Below, piece after piece: positions 1-6,489 of a stretch of 13,939 nucleotides of DNA; positions within the stretch are counted from its first letter, which is position 1, and each line of letters starts with the position of its first letter. The DNA lies in NCBI GenBank assembly GCA_025354075.1, contig JANXNO010000468.1, positions 1 through 13,939 on the forward strand, in the 5' to 3' direction. Made by a program: the position numbers and the translations under genes. Below the pieces are notes generated by a model that was given only the letters and a program-made list of their open reading frames with translations, was not told where the DNA came from and made no database searches. This stretch comes from Burkholderiales bacterium. GTDB lineage: Bacteria > Pseudomonadota > Gammaproteobacteria > Burkholderiales > Casimicrobiaceae.

Positions 1-2
1 TA

Positions 3-191
3 TTCGAAACGCCGATGATGGCGAGCTTGCCCGCCGAAGTGCAGGCGAGCCTGGGCGCCTCGGTGCCGTTTCCGTCGCGGCTCGGAAAGCCTGCGGAATT
101 CGCCAATCTTTCCATGCACATTTTTGATAATGCAATGCTCAATGGCGAAGTGATTCGACTCGACGGCGCGATTCGGATGGCGGCGAAATAG
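3..191 (+). CDS. 3-hydroxyacyl-CoA dehydrogenase, SDR family (HSD10-like), 3' end only
   Basis: The window opens inside this gene; only the last 62 codons and the TAG stop are present. The visible tail contains [14 protein letters not shown] and then [14 protein letters not shown]. In the short-chain dehydrogenase superfamily this is the C-terminal substrate-loop and dimer region, and the wording closely matches type II 3-hydroxyacyl-CoA dehydrogenases (HSD17B10-like). Those enzymes oxidise 3-hydroxyacyl-CoA or 3-hydroxy-2-methylbutyryl-CoA with NAD+ in the cytoplasm, in fatty-acid beta-oxidation or isoleucine breakdown. The Rossmann glycine motif and the catalytic Ser-Tyr-Lys lie upstream of the window and cannot be checked. 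The next gene starts five bases after the stop, so the two are probably co-transcribed. The family call is firm; the exact substrate is inferred. Confidence 0.85.
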   Translation, partial: FETPMMASLPAEVQASLGASVPFPSRLGKPAEFANLSMHIFDNAMLNGEVIRLDGAIRMAAK

Positions 192-196
192 CGCGC

Positions 197-940
197 TTGA
201 AGCTCCAGCAAATTCTCTTTAGTCAGGGCTTCGGAACGCGGCGCGAATGCACCGCAATCATCGAGCGAGGCGCGGTGTCGATCAACGGCGATGTGCAGCG
301 TCGTGGCGACATAGAGTTCGACGTCGAGGGCCTCACACTGACCGTGCACGGCGCGCCGTGGCCGTTTCATGCGCAGGCGTATCTGATGCTCAACAAGCCC
401 GCTGGCTTTGAATGTTCACATAAGCCTAAAGAATGGCCGAGCGTGTACGAATTGCTGCCAATGCCGCTGCGCTTGCGGCCCACCCAATCGTCGGTGGACG
501 GCGTACAGGCCATTGGAAGGCTCGATCAGGACACGACGGGTTTGCTGATTCTTTCTGACGACGGTCAGTTCATTCACCGCATGGCCTCGCCGAAACATCA
601 TGTACCGAAGGTGTATGTGGTGACCGCTAAACATGCGATTGATGATGCGGCGATCAGCGCGTTGTTGAGCGGCGTGGTGCTCAATGATGATCCCGAGCCT
701 GTGCGCGCGGTGGCCTGCGTAACTGTGAGTGACAACGTAGTCAAACTCACGTTAACCGAAGGCAAATACCATCAGGTGAAACGGATGCTGGCGGCAGTCG
801 GCAATCGTGTGGAGGGGCTGCATAGCGCGCAGATGGGCGGGTTGATGCTGGATGCGGATTTGGCAGCGGGTCAGTGGCGATGGTTGACGGCGGATGATCT
901 GGCACTCATCAAATCACCGGGGACGCCGGCGCGGCCCTAG
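197..940 (+). CDS. rsuA: 16S rRNA pseudouridine synthase, RsuA family
   Basis: This predicted cytoplasmic enzyme of 247 residues should convert a uridine of 16S rRNA (U516 in E. coli) to pseudouridine. Residues 1-45 form an S4 RNA-binding domain (ILFSQGFGTRRECTAIIERG). The catalytic domain begins near residue 62 with LMLNKPAGFECS. The family motif GRLDQDTTGLLILSDDG at 107-123 supplies the catalytic aspartate D110, and GKYHQVKRMLAAVGN at 189-203 is the conserved motif near the C-terminal end. Length and domain order fit RsuA rather than the longer RluB group. The start is TTG: the S4 domain begins at once and no ATG or GTG precedes it in frame before the upstream stop. It follows the dehydrogenase by five bases, so translation may be coupled. 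Its stop overlaps the stop of the converging MaoC gene by three bases, within a shared CTAG. The rRNA position is taken from family knowledge. Confidence 0.92.
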   Translation: MKLQQILFSQGFGTRRECTAIIERGAVSINGDVQRRGDIEFDVEGLTLTVHGAPWPFHAQAYLMLNKPAGFECSHKPKEWPSVYELLPMPLRLRPTQSSVDGVQAIGRLDQDTTGLLILSDDGQFIHRMASPKHHVPKVYVVTAKHAIDDAAISALLSGVVLNDDPEPVRAVACVTVSDNVVKLTLTEGKYHQVKRMLAAVGNRVEGLHSAQMGGLMLDADLAAGQWRWLTADDLALIKSPGTPARP

Positions 941-1392
941 CTATAAGCCCGGGAAACCAGCTCCGCCACACACGCAGGCTTGGCGTGGCCTTCGAGCTCC
1001 AGCGTGCATTCCCACACCATCTGCACGCCGCCTTTGATCTCTTCAAACGCCGCCAGTTTGAATCGTCCACGAAGCTTTGAGTTCACCTTGACCGGGGCCA
1101 TGAAGCGCACTCGATTAGTGCCGTAGTTCACGCCCATTTTGACGCCGGTGTACGCCATGCACGTCTCTTTCAGGTAGGGGACCATCGACAGCGTGAGAAA
1201 GCCGTGCGCGATGGTCGTGCCGAAGGGCGACTCCTTCGCCGCGCGCTCCGCATCCACGTGAATCCACTGGTGATCGCCAGTTGCTTCGGCAAACAGATTG
1301 ATGCGTTCCTGCGTGATGGTGACCCAGTCGGACACGGCCACTTCAAGACCCAACCAGGTGGGCAGCGCGGAGAGAGCAATATTTATCTTCAT
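937..1392 (-). CDS. MaoC-like hot-dog-fold dehydratase
   Basis: This is a 151-residue single hot-dog domain protein, probably an enoyl-CoA hydratase or related acyl-CoA dehydratase. The MaoC/PhaJ active-site signature is visible as FAEATGDHQWIHVD at residues 34-47; D40 and H45 correspond to the catalytic Asp and His of R-specific enoyl-CoA hydratases. It is followed by PFGTTIAHGFLTLSMVP (56-72), the family's conserved substrate-tunnel segment. I chose the ATG at 1392 over a TTG two codons earlier because ATG is the stronger initiator; neither has a convincing Shine-Dalgarno. The gene converges on the pseudouridine synthase with overlapping stops. An HSD10-like dehydrogenase lies on the other strand nearby, which would fit a shared acyl-CoA role, but the opposite orientation makes that suggestive only. 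A thioesterase or a small regulatory acyl-binding role cannot be excluded. Confidence 0.88.
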   Translation of the reverse strand: MKINIALSALPTWLGLEVAVSDWVTITQERINLFAEATGDHQWIHVDAERAAKESPFGTTIAHGFLTLSMVPYLKETCMAYTGVKMGVNYGTNRVRFMAPVKVNSKLRGRFKLAAFEEIKGGVQMVWECTLELEGHAKPACVAELVSRAYS

Positions 1393-1578
1393 ACGCAAAG
1401 TTTAGCCAGCTGCGCGTCTATCAGTCATTCTTTCGGATCGCCCGCGAGTGTTCAGCTTTGTCAAGTAAACGACGCGCAAACGGGGCGAAGAGATCAATTT
1501 AGCCAATTATCGACTCTATATGAAAAATACTGTTGAGCCCGTATTTAATAAGGGTTGAACAAAAAAGTTGATATCCCG

Positions 1579-2490
1579 CTAATTCGCCAAAAATGCACGG
1601 ACCACCCGATTGACTTCGTCTGCGTTTTCGCGCGCGAGCCAATGCCCCGCGCCTTCGATGCGATGAAGCCGCAAGTCGGAGACGTGCTGCTCAATCCCGT
1701 CGAGCAACACCGGCATCAGCGCGCGATCTGCGGTACCCCAGACGATTTGCGTGGGCACCTTGACATGAAACTGCTCAGGCTTCAGGGCGCTGGCCACAGC
1801 GGCCACTTTGCCGGGCTTTTCAGCCGTATCCGGATGCAGCGGTGAGACGCGATACAGGTTTGCGCCACCCGTGAGCCCGCGCTGCCAGCACGCACGATAC
1901 GCTGCACGATCCTCGTCCGACAGTGCACCCAGCATGTCGAACAAGCGCCGGAAATCATCCCGCGCCAGCGCCGCTTCCGAGCCCTCGCGGCGCAACCAGT
2001 TCATGTATTGACTCGCCGCCTGTTGCGCCGGATCAGTCGCCAATGCGTTGGCAAAGGTGATCGCGTGTGGCGAATTGAGCACGACAAACTGGCGCATTAA
2101 TTCCGGGTGCTGCGCCGCCAGGCTCCACGCCACGGCGCCGCCCCAATCATGGGCAACGACTGCATGCACCGGTGCGCCCAGTTCACGAATCACGGCACAC
2201 AAATCGGCCACCAGCAACGCCGTTTTGTAGGCTGCAACGTCAGTCGGCTGCGACGACAAATTGAAACCCCGCAAGTCAATCGCGACGCAGCGATAGTCTT
2301 TGGAAAACTCCGCGAACTGCTTGCGCCACGAATACCAGAACTCTGGAAATCCATGCACGAAGAGCAACGTCGGCGCACCGGAATTGTCAGCAGGGCCGCA
2401 CACTTTGGCGTGCAAACGAATGCCTTGGGCGACATCGAAATAGCGAGTTTGAAGCGTGAGTTCTGGGTTCATTTGATGAATGTATTGCAT
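1579..2490 (-). CDS. Alpha/beta hydrolase, epoxide hydrolase-like
   Basis: This 303-residue cytoplasmic alpha/beta-fold hydrolase has the oxyanion motif HGFPEFWYSW at 46-55. The nucleophile elbow is VVAHDWGGAV at 111-120, with Asp (D115) rather than Ser as nucleophile. The acid is D255 in WGTADRAL and the general base is H283 in GAGHWLARE. An Asp nucleophile in HDWGG with HGxP is characteristic of epoxide hydrolases and fluoroacetate/haloacid-type dehalogenases, which use a covalent alkyl-enzyme ester. The cap region (about 140-245) carries YMNWLRREG and Tyr residues that could serve as epoxide-polarising tyrosines. The start could be 2490 (M1) or 2472 (M7, MNPELTL); neither has a clear ribosome binding site. 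It is divergent from the membrane-protein gene at 2665. The fold and catalytic class are firm; epoxide versus halide substrate is undecided. Confidence 0.9.
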   Translation of the reverse strand: MQYIHQMNPELTLQTRYFDVAQGIRLHAKVCGPADNSGAPTLLFVHGFPEFWYSWRKQFAEFSKDYRCVAIDLRGFNLSSQPTDVAAYKTALLVADLCAVIRELGAPVHAVVAHDWGGAVAWSLAAQHPELMRQFVVLNSPHAITFANALATDPAQQAASQYMNWLRREGSEAALARDDFRRLFDMLGALSDEDRAAYRACWQRGLTGGANLYRVSPLHPDTAEKPGKVAAVASALKPEQFHVKVPTQIVWGTADRALMPVLLDGIEQHVSDLRLHRIEGAGHWLARENADEVNRVVRAFLAN

Positions 2491-2664
2491 CGGCGGTATG
2501 CGGTGGAGCCGACGCCCTCAACGGCCGCCGCAACTCGCGAAGCCGCCCTGCCTTTCGCGACGCCGCGCGACCATTCGTCGCACGCCACTTTTCTCAGCAC
2601 CCGCAATCAACAGAATTCATCCCACTGCGATGTCGCAGCACACATTTCCGAAAGGGAACGCACC

Positions 2665-3051
2665 ATGAATCCGCTTCGCTTCGTTACCAGCCCGTTTTCC
2701 ACGCTGACTCGTGCTATTACCGCGCCGCTCAATTTCATCTTTGTGGTGGGCCTGTGCGGGTTCATTAATTGGATGGTGTCACCGGGACAATGGTGGGTGA
2801 AATGGGTCGCCTTTGGCATGGGCATCGCCGTGATCGTCGCCTGGGCACGGGCGCTGAAGATGCTGTTTGTAGTGGCCGTGCTTGCCGCCATTGGCTACTT
2901 CATTTACAAGCGTTACGGCGCGCAAGCCAAGGCAACGTACGACGCGTGGCGCAACGACGGTCAGCCGAAGCAGCCAACTGACGCTGTGCAGTTTTTGCTT
3001 GAGTCGGCGTCGGTCAAGGCGGTCAATCCGGCACCGGGCAATCTCGTTTAG
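2665..3051 (+). CDS. Small three-helix membrane protein, unknown function
   Basis: This 128-residue protein is of a family I do not recognise. It has three hydrophobic stretches: about 23-38 (FIFVVGLCGFINWMV), 42-61 (ending AVIVAWARAL) and 66-81 (MLFVVAVLAAIGYFIY). A positively charged, soluble tail follows from KRYGAQAKATYDAW to the end. The last 25 or so residues are Pro/Ala/Ser-rich and probably disordered. Basic residues between helices 2 and 3 and after helix 3 suggest an inner-membrane location. I start it at the ATG at 2665 because AAAGGGA lies 8-14 bases upstream and the hydrophobic part follows directly; the open frame continues far upstream, but that part is antisense to the hydrolase gene. 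Neighbours give no clear hint of a role. The gene itself is likely real, with normal coding character and a ribosome binding site. Confidence 0.7.
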   Translation: MNPLRFVTSPFSTLTRAITAPLNFIFVVGLCGFINWMVSPGQWWVKWVAFGMGIAVIVAWARALKMLFVVAVLAAIGYFIYKRYGAQAKATYDAWRNDGQPKQPTDAVQFLLESASVKAVNPAPGNLV

Positions 3052-3154
3052 CCAGAGACCGGTGGCAGATTCGCATTTGCAAAGTCCTGCCAGCTCACTT
3101 CAGAAATTTATCTTGAAGATCATCGATACAGTGCAAAATCCCGCGTGTTGGCGA

Positions 3155-3180
3155 TGAGGCACCGGCACGGTTTCGCCTCA
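3155..3180 (+). other. Leader hairpin upstream of the GST gene
   Basis: TGAGGC (3155-3160) pairs perfectly with GCCTCA (3175-3180). Directly inside, ACCG (3161-3164) pairs with CGGT (3168-3171), leaving a GCA loop and a three-base TTC bulge. The structure sits 30 bases before the GTG start of the GST gene. No thymine run follows at once, although ATTTTT occurs about 14 bases later, just before the GGGAG ribosome binding site. It may be the end of the upstream membrane-protein transcript or a 5' UTR element. The pairing is seen directly; the role is inferred. Confidence 0.35.
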
Positions 3181-3209
3181 CGCCCGAAACAAATTTTTGG
3201 GAGAATTTC

Positions 3210-3824
3210 GTGAAACTTTATTACAGCCCCGGTGCCTGCTCGATGGCCCCCCACATCGTCCTGCGCGAAGCGGGCCTACCCTTTGATTTGATCCGCGCCA
3301 GCACCAAGACGCATCAGCTTGACGACGGCACCGACTTCTACACCATCAACCAAAAGGGCTCGGTGCCCGTGCTTGAGATTGACTCTGGCGAGCGCCTCAC
3401 CGAAGGCCCGGCCATCGTGCAATACATCGCAGATCGCGTGCCCGAAAAAAACCTGGCACCAGCCAATGGCACGATGCCCCGCTACCGCCTGCAAGAGTGG
3501 CTTAACTTCATCACCAGCGAGCTGCATAAAAGCTACGGCCCGTTATTTCGTCCCACCACGCCCGAGGAATACAAGGTCATCAGCAAAGAAGGCCTGATGA
3601 AAAAGTATGCCATGGTCGACGGCTGGCTCGCGGGAAAAAGCTACTGCATGGGGGAGCAGTTTACGGTGGCGGACGCCTATCTGTTCACCGTCACCTCGTG
3701 GGCGGGCCACGTCGGCCTTGACCTCGCTTCCTTCAAAAACATCGGTGCGTTTATGGCGCGCGTAAGCGCGCGCCCTGCTGTGCAACAAACGCTGGTCGCT
3801 GAAGGTTTGGCCAAGGCGGCCTAG
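3210..3824 (+). CDS. gstA: Glutathione S-transferase, beta class (GstA type)
   Basis: This 204-residue cytoplasmic GST aligns along its whole length with my recollection of E. coli GstA. The N-terminal thioredoxin-like domain (1-80) starts MKLYYSPGACSMAPHIVLRE, with Cys10, the beta-class residue that can form a mixed disulfide with glutathione. The glutathione-binding cis-proline is in SVPVLEI (51-57) and TEGPAIVQYIAD (64-75) is the gamma-Glu binding segment. The helical domain contains H106 in ELHKSYGPLFRPTTPEEYK, conserved in beta GSTs, and the N-capping/folding motif GEQFTVADAYLFTV at 148-161. The start is GTG with GGGAG about six bases upstream. It probably conjugates glutathione to electrophiles or acts in redox defence. 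It stands alone, with hairpins before and after it, so it may be a single-gene transcript. Confidence 0.93.
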   Translation: MKLYYSPGACSMAPHIVLREAGLPFDLIRASTKTHQLDDGTDFYTINQKGSVPVLEIDSGERLTEGPAIVQYIADRVPEKNLAPANGTMPRYRLQEWLNFITSELHKSYGPLFRPTTPEEYKVISKEGLMKKYAMVDGWLAGKSYCMGEQFTVADAYLFTVTSWAGHVGLDLASFKNIGAFMARVSARPAVQQTLVAEGLAKAA

Positions 3825-3852
3825 TCGCATCGCGGCGGGCGTGCTTCGCAAC

Positions 3853-3881
3853 TGCCCCTCGCCGCAAACGCGCGAGGGGCA
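3853..3881 (+). terminator. GC-rich hairpin after the GST gene
   Basis: TGCCCCTCG (3853-3861) and CGAGGGGCA (3873-3881) form a perfect nine-base-pair stem. A further C-G pair (3862/3872) closes a nine-base loop, CGCAAACGC. It begins 29 bases after the GST stop and lies about 100 bases before the next start. No thymine tract follows on either strand, so it is not a standard intrinsic terminator. It may stall polymerase, protect the mRNA 3' end or act with Rho. Confidence 0.45.
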
Positions 3882-3982
3882 CGGGCACACCGCGCACGCT
3901 ATTCCGCATCGGCAATTCTGGCGCACGCAGGCGATCCGGCGCGCTTGGCGTGTACCATCCGGCCCATTCCAAAGGAGGACCT

Positions 3983-4960
3983 ATGCGCCAATTCGTTCGC
4001 CTCGCCCTGCTCTGCCTTGCCGCATCAACCGGGCTGCACAGCACGGTCATCTCGGCCCAGAATTTCAGCGGAAAAACCGTGCGCATCATCGTGCCGTTCG
4101 CCCCGGGCGGCACGTCTGACATTCTCGCCCGTGCGATCGCCAACAAACTAGGCGAGGGCTTGGGCACGACCGTAGTGGTTGACAACAAACCGGGTGCCAA
4201 TGGCGTACTCGGAAGCGATCTGGTAGCCAAGTCAGCGCCCGACGGGTTGACCCTGCTGTTATCCGATATGGGCGGGATGACCACTGGTCCAGCGCTTGGC
4301 GCGAAGTATCCGTTCGACGCGCAGAAGGACTTCACCCCGATCACCATGATCGCGTATTCGCCGCATCTGGTAGTCGTCGCCAACAGCGTGCCGGTGAAGA
4401 CGCTGGCCGAACTGGTCGCCGCGTCAAAAGACAAAACCGGTGGCTTTAGCGCCGCTACCTCCGGCGCTGGCAGCGCGCCGCATCTGGCCGCCGCGCTATT
4501 CGCCAAACGCGCTGGCGTGGACTGGGTGTTCATTCCGTATAAAGGCGGCGCGCAGGCCATCACCGACGTCATGGCGGGGCATTCGCACGTCCTGTTCAAC
4601 GGCATGCTGGCCACGCTGCCAGCGGTCAAGGCCAATCAACTGCGGCTGCTCGCGGTGTCCAGCGACAAACGCTGGCCCACGCTGCCCGACGTGCCAACGG
4701 TCGCCGAATCAGGCTATCCCGGCTTCATCACCGGATCGTGGCAGGGCCTGGTCGCGGCGGCGAACACGCCGCCTGACATCGTGGCCAGGCTCAACGCCGA
4801 GGTCATTAAAGCGCTCGCGAACCCAGAAATCCGTGAACGCCTGACCTCACAAGGTGCCGACCCACGCCCGATGACCTCCGCTCAGTTCGGCGAATTTCTC
4901 AAGGCAGAAACCGCGAAGTGGATCGCGCTGGTGAAAGAGACGGGGATCAAGCTGGAGTAG
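3983..4960 (+). CDS. Periplasmic tripartite tricarboxylate transporter binding protein (Bug/TctC family)
   Basis: This exported binding protein of 325 residues has an N-terminal signal peptide (MRQFVRLALLCLAAS, cleavage likely after VISA at residue 25). The mature part begins KTVRIIVPFAPGGTSDILAR, the hallmark first strand and ligand loop of Bug/TctC proteins. It continues with VVVDNKPGANGVLGSDLVAK, FIPYKGGAQAITDVMAGH and the LPDVPTVAESGYPGF motif that is near-universal in the family. Members capture carboxylates or similar small acids in the periplasm for a TctAB permease. No tctA or tctB lies nearby, which is common for orphan Bug proteins in Burkholderiales. I chose the ATG at 3983 because AAAGGAGGA (3971-3979) sits just before it and the signal peptide starts there; the frame is open further upstream to about 3950 without a better start. 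The ligand cannot be predicted. Confidence 0.93.
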   Translation: MRQFVRLALLCLAASTGLHSTVISAQNFSGKTVRIIVPFAPGGTSDILARAIANKLGEGLGTTVVVDNKPGANGVLGSDLVAKSAPDGLTLLLSDMGGMTTGPALGAKYPFDAQKDFTPITMIAYSPHLVVVANSVPVKTLAELVAASKDKTGGFSAATSGAGSAPHLAAALFAKRAGVDWVFIPYKGGAQAITDVMAGHSHVLFNGMLATLPAVKANQLRLLAVSSDKRWPTLPDVPTVAESGYPGFITGSWQGLVAAANTPPDIVARLNAEVIKALANPEIRERLTSQGADPRPMTSAQFGEFLKAETAKWIALVKETGIKLE

Positions 4961-4966
4961 CGGCAT

Positions 4967-4978
4967 CCGCACGTGCGG
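4967..4978. terminator. 12-base perfect palindrome between converging gene ends
   Basis: CCGCACGTGCGG is a perfect inverted repeat six bases after the Bug/TctC stop and just beyond the conserved end of the VOC gene on the other strand. It could act as a weak bidirectional transcript end. No thymine run accompanies it, and the role is inferred. Confidence 0.3.
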
Positions 4979-5071
4979 CGAGACGTGTTGATCTACCAGA
5001 ATCGTGTTGCCATCAGGATTGGCGATCATGAAGCTCGCTGGGCCGGTGGCGTCGTCGTCCGCTTCTGAAGT

Positions 5072-5086
5072 CATGCTCACTCCTTA
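5072..5086 (-). promoter_or_regulatory. Strong ribosome binding site overlapping the internal stop of the VOC gene
   Basis: On the minus strand the TAA stop (5086-5084) is followed directly by GGAG, giving TAAGGAG, an almost ideal match to the anti-Shine-Dalgarno sequence. An ATG lies at 5074-5072 after a five-base spacer, in frame with the rest of the VOC domain; a GTG at 5080 is also in frame. Ribosomes ending on the TAA could therefore restart at once. Whether this is used is unknown. Confidence 0.5.
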
Positions 5087-5398
5087 AACGTTCAATCTGT
5101 CATGCAACTCGCGAACGTCGGTGAATGCCGCAAGCGGCTCCGCGTTCTGATTCCCGCCGGGGTTGAAGGTGAGCAGGTTTCGCTCGCACATGCCTTGAAA
5201 CAGGCCGATTACAGAGTCGCCATTTTTCATGATCAACCCGTACAGCGATTGATCTCCACCGAAAATAGTCACGCCCAGTTTTTCGTAGAACAGCCTCGAA
5301 ACCTCAATCTCTTTTGCGGCAAGGCTGAAACAATATGTGCCCAGCTCGAGTGTGTTCTTCTCCGTTGTTTTTTGACGCGTCACCCGCGAAGCGCGAGC

Positions 5399-5917
5399 TT
5401 ACGCCGCAGGGGGCTCCAGGCGCAACGAATAGATATGGCTCGGGCCAAACTCGTCGCTGTACTCGCGCTCAAAGCGCATGCCCACCCTGGTCGCTACACC
5501 TGCTGAAGCTTCATTGCCTGGCATGACAATGCAGATCAGGCGCTGCAATTGCAGCTCATCCTGCGCGTACTGAATGATGCCGCGCGCAGCCTCGGTCGCC
5601 AGCCCTTCGCGCCAGCGTCGCTTGTCAATCATGAAGGCCAACTCGACCTCGCTCGCGCCGTCAATCTGCCACGGCAGCAGTCCGCACCTTCCGAGGAACG
5701 AGCCGGATGAACGTTCAATCGTCGCCCACAATCCGAGCGCCGGATGGTGTGGGTGACCGTCGACAAACCAGTCCAGTTCTTGTTTCGTTTGTGCAAGCGT
5801 CCGCGTGCCGTCCGGGTAGAACTCGCGCATCTCAGGATCGCGATAAAGCGCGTACAGCGCTGCCAGATCATCCGCCTCCAGATGACGCAACACGAGGCGT
5901 TCGGTGGCCAGGATCAC
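5399..5917 (-). CDS. GNAT family N-acetyltransferase (RimJ/RimL type)
   Basis: This 172-residue acetyltransferase starts MILATERLVLRHLEADDLAA, the standard opening of the RimJ/RimL subgroup. The acetyl-CoA binding motif is visible as RRWREGLATEAARGIIQYA around 100-118 (W102, G105, A107 in the W-x-x-G-x-A pattern), after the central strand VELAFMID (91-98). The segment VMPGNEASAGVATRVGMRFE (131-150) is motif B, where relatives usually have N-x-x-S. It should transfer an acetyl group from acetyl-CoA to an amine, either a protein N-terminus or a small molecule; the acceptor is not predictable. The start is GTG at 5917; GAAGG overlaps it rather than sitting upstream, so initiation may depend on coupling to the VOC gene that ends 29 bases before. 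It is followed within 15 bases by the broken VOC gene. Confidence 0.9.
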   Translation of the reverse strand: MILATERLVLRHLEADDLAALYALYRDPEMREFYPDGTRTLAQTKQELDWFVDGHPHHPALGLWATIERSSGSFLGRCGLLPWQIDGASEVELAFMIDKRRWREGLATEAARGIIQYAQDELQLQRLICIVMPGNEASAGVATRVGMRFEREYSDEFGPSHIYSLRLEPPAA

Positions 5918-5946
5918 CTTCGACGGGGGCGCGTCTGATTGACGCG

Positions 5947-6315
5947 CTAAGCCTCGGGCCGATGACAGACGGCCTCGATATTGTGACCGTCTGGCCCGAT
6001 AACGAATGCGCCGTAGTAATTCGGGTGATAGTGCGCCCGAAGCCCCGGCGCGCCGTTGTCTTTGCCACCTGCTGCCAGCGCAGCACGATAAAAGTCTTCA
6101 ACCTGCTGACGCGTCTCTGCCGTGAACGCGATGTGCATCGGCAGCGGCTTGCTGGGCGTCTGAAACAACCAGAGCGACGGCTTGCCCTTAGATCCAATGC
6201 CAAGCCCATGCTCACCTTCCATCACGATACTGACGCCGAGTGGTTCCAGTGCCTGAAGGAAAAACGACTTGCTGGCTGCGTAATCGGTGACGCCAAAGCC
6301 CAGGTGATCAAACAT
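5947..6315 (-). CDS. VOC family protein (glyoxalase/bleomycin-resistance fold)
   Basis: This protein of 122 residues forms one complete VOC domain of two beta-alpha-beta-beta-beta modules. It opens MFDHLGFGVTDYAASKSFF. The second module has PMHIAFTAETRQQVEDFYRA (59-78), and the C-terminal signature is HYHPNYYGAFVIGPDGHNIE (95-114). H4, H61 and E114 fall where metal ligands sit in this superfamily. The ending resembles a group of short proteins usually annotated as glyoxalase-like; the substrate is unknown. I chose ATG at 6315 rather than the longer frame from 6348 because GGAG lies six bases upstream and the domain begins there. It is the first gene of a minus-strand run with the GNAT and broken VOC genes, divergent from the TerB-DUF697 gene. 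Confidence 0.9.
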   Translation of the reverse strand: MFDHLGFGVTDYAASKSFFLQALEPLGVSIVMEGEHGLGIGSKGKPSLWLFQTPSKPLPMHIAFTAETRQQVEDFYRAALAAGGKDNGAPGLRAHYHPNYYGAFVIGPDGHNIEAVCHRPEA

Positions 6316-6341
6316 ACGAGACTCCGATTGGACGGAAGAAT

Positions 6342-6358
6342 TGGGCAATTATCGCCCA
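6342..6358. promoter_or_regulatory. Short inverted repeat in the divergent intergenic region
   Basis: TGGGC (6342-6346) and GCCCA (6354-6358) flank the seven-base AATTATC, 27 bases upstream of the VOC gene start and within the 174-base space that separates it from the divergent TerB-DUF697 gene. An operator role is a guess based only on symmetry and position. I could not pick out a convincing -35/-10 pair for either gene. Confidence 0.2.
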
Positions 6359-6489
6359 GCATCACCAGTACCGTCCACCCACAGCAAGCTCAAACTTTAT
6401 TGCATGGAAGCCCTCGGTCTACCGGACTTGCCCAACTGAAAAACCGCCCCATCTATCGACAGGTCGCTAACTTCTCTTCATTGCACATC

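Larger units (their letters stand above)
4847..5383 (-). pseudogene. VOC-family (glyoxalase-fold) protein gene interrupted by an in-frame TAA
   Basis: Two open stretches in the same frame together make one VOC domain. The first (5383-5087) reads LELGTYCFSLAAKEIEVSRL, then YEKLGVTIFGGDQ, GLFQGMCERNLLTFNPG and FTDVRELHDRLNV. A TAA follows at 5086-5084. The frame then continues GVSMTSEADDDATGPASFM and ANPDGNTILVDQHV to 4982. From memory, intact relatives run straight through this point (like ...LKAQGVTLTSEAD...) and end at DQHV. Here the internal codon is TAA, one transition from CAA (Gln), and no stop follows DQHV. The frame instead runs 44 more codons antisense to the binding-protein gene, to the TGA at 4849-4847. 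The only initiator found for the first part is GTG at 5383, with no clear ribosome binding site. Relatives are small cytoplasmic metal-site or dioxygenase-like proteins. It is the last gene of a minus-strand run (VOC, GNAT, this). It is most simply a decaying gene; a split gene with re-initiation is possible. Confidence 0.75.

Noticed and set aside
1204..1536. A + frame spanning the MaoC gene start and the gap after it
   Set aside because: Mostly antisense to the MaoC-like gene, with no family resemblance.
1533..1556. Imperfect repeat GTTGA...GTTGA and AGCCC/GGGTT pairing
   Set aside because: Short, partly G-T paired and not near a clear promoter or gene end; not above chance expectation as far as I can judge.
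2107..2664. A + frame leading into the small membrane protein
   Set aside because: It lies opposite the hydrolase gene, lacks any recognisable domain, and a ribosome binding site marks the start at 2665.
3751..4635. A 294-codon minus-strand frame across the binding-protein gene
   Set aside because: It is rich in Arg, Ala, Pro and Ser, as expected for an antisense frame of GC-rich DNA, and the Bug/TctC gene on the other strand is unmistakable.
5084..5086. Reading the internal stop of the VOC gene as selenocysteine or other recoding
   Set aside because: The codon is TAA, not TGA, and no recoding element is visible; a nonsense mutation or re-initiation is simpler.
5072..5095. A frameshift splitting the VOC gene
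   Set aside because: Coordinates show both halves share one frame (5383 and 5080 differ by a multiple of three), so the break is a stop codon, not an indel.
5707..6489. A long + frame upstream of, and joined to, the TerB-DUF697 gene
   Set aside because: It is antisense to the VOC and GNAT genes and has no domain or ribosome binding site of its own; the protein family begins at the ATG at 6490.
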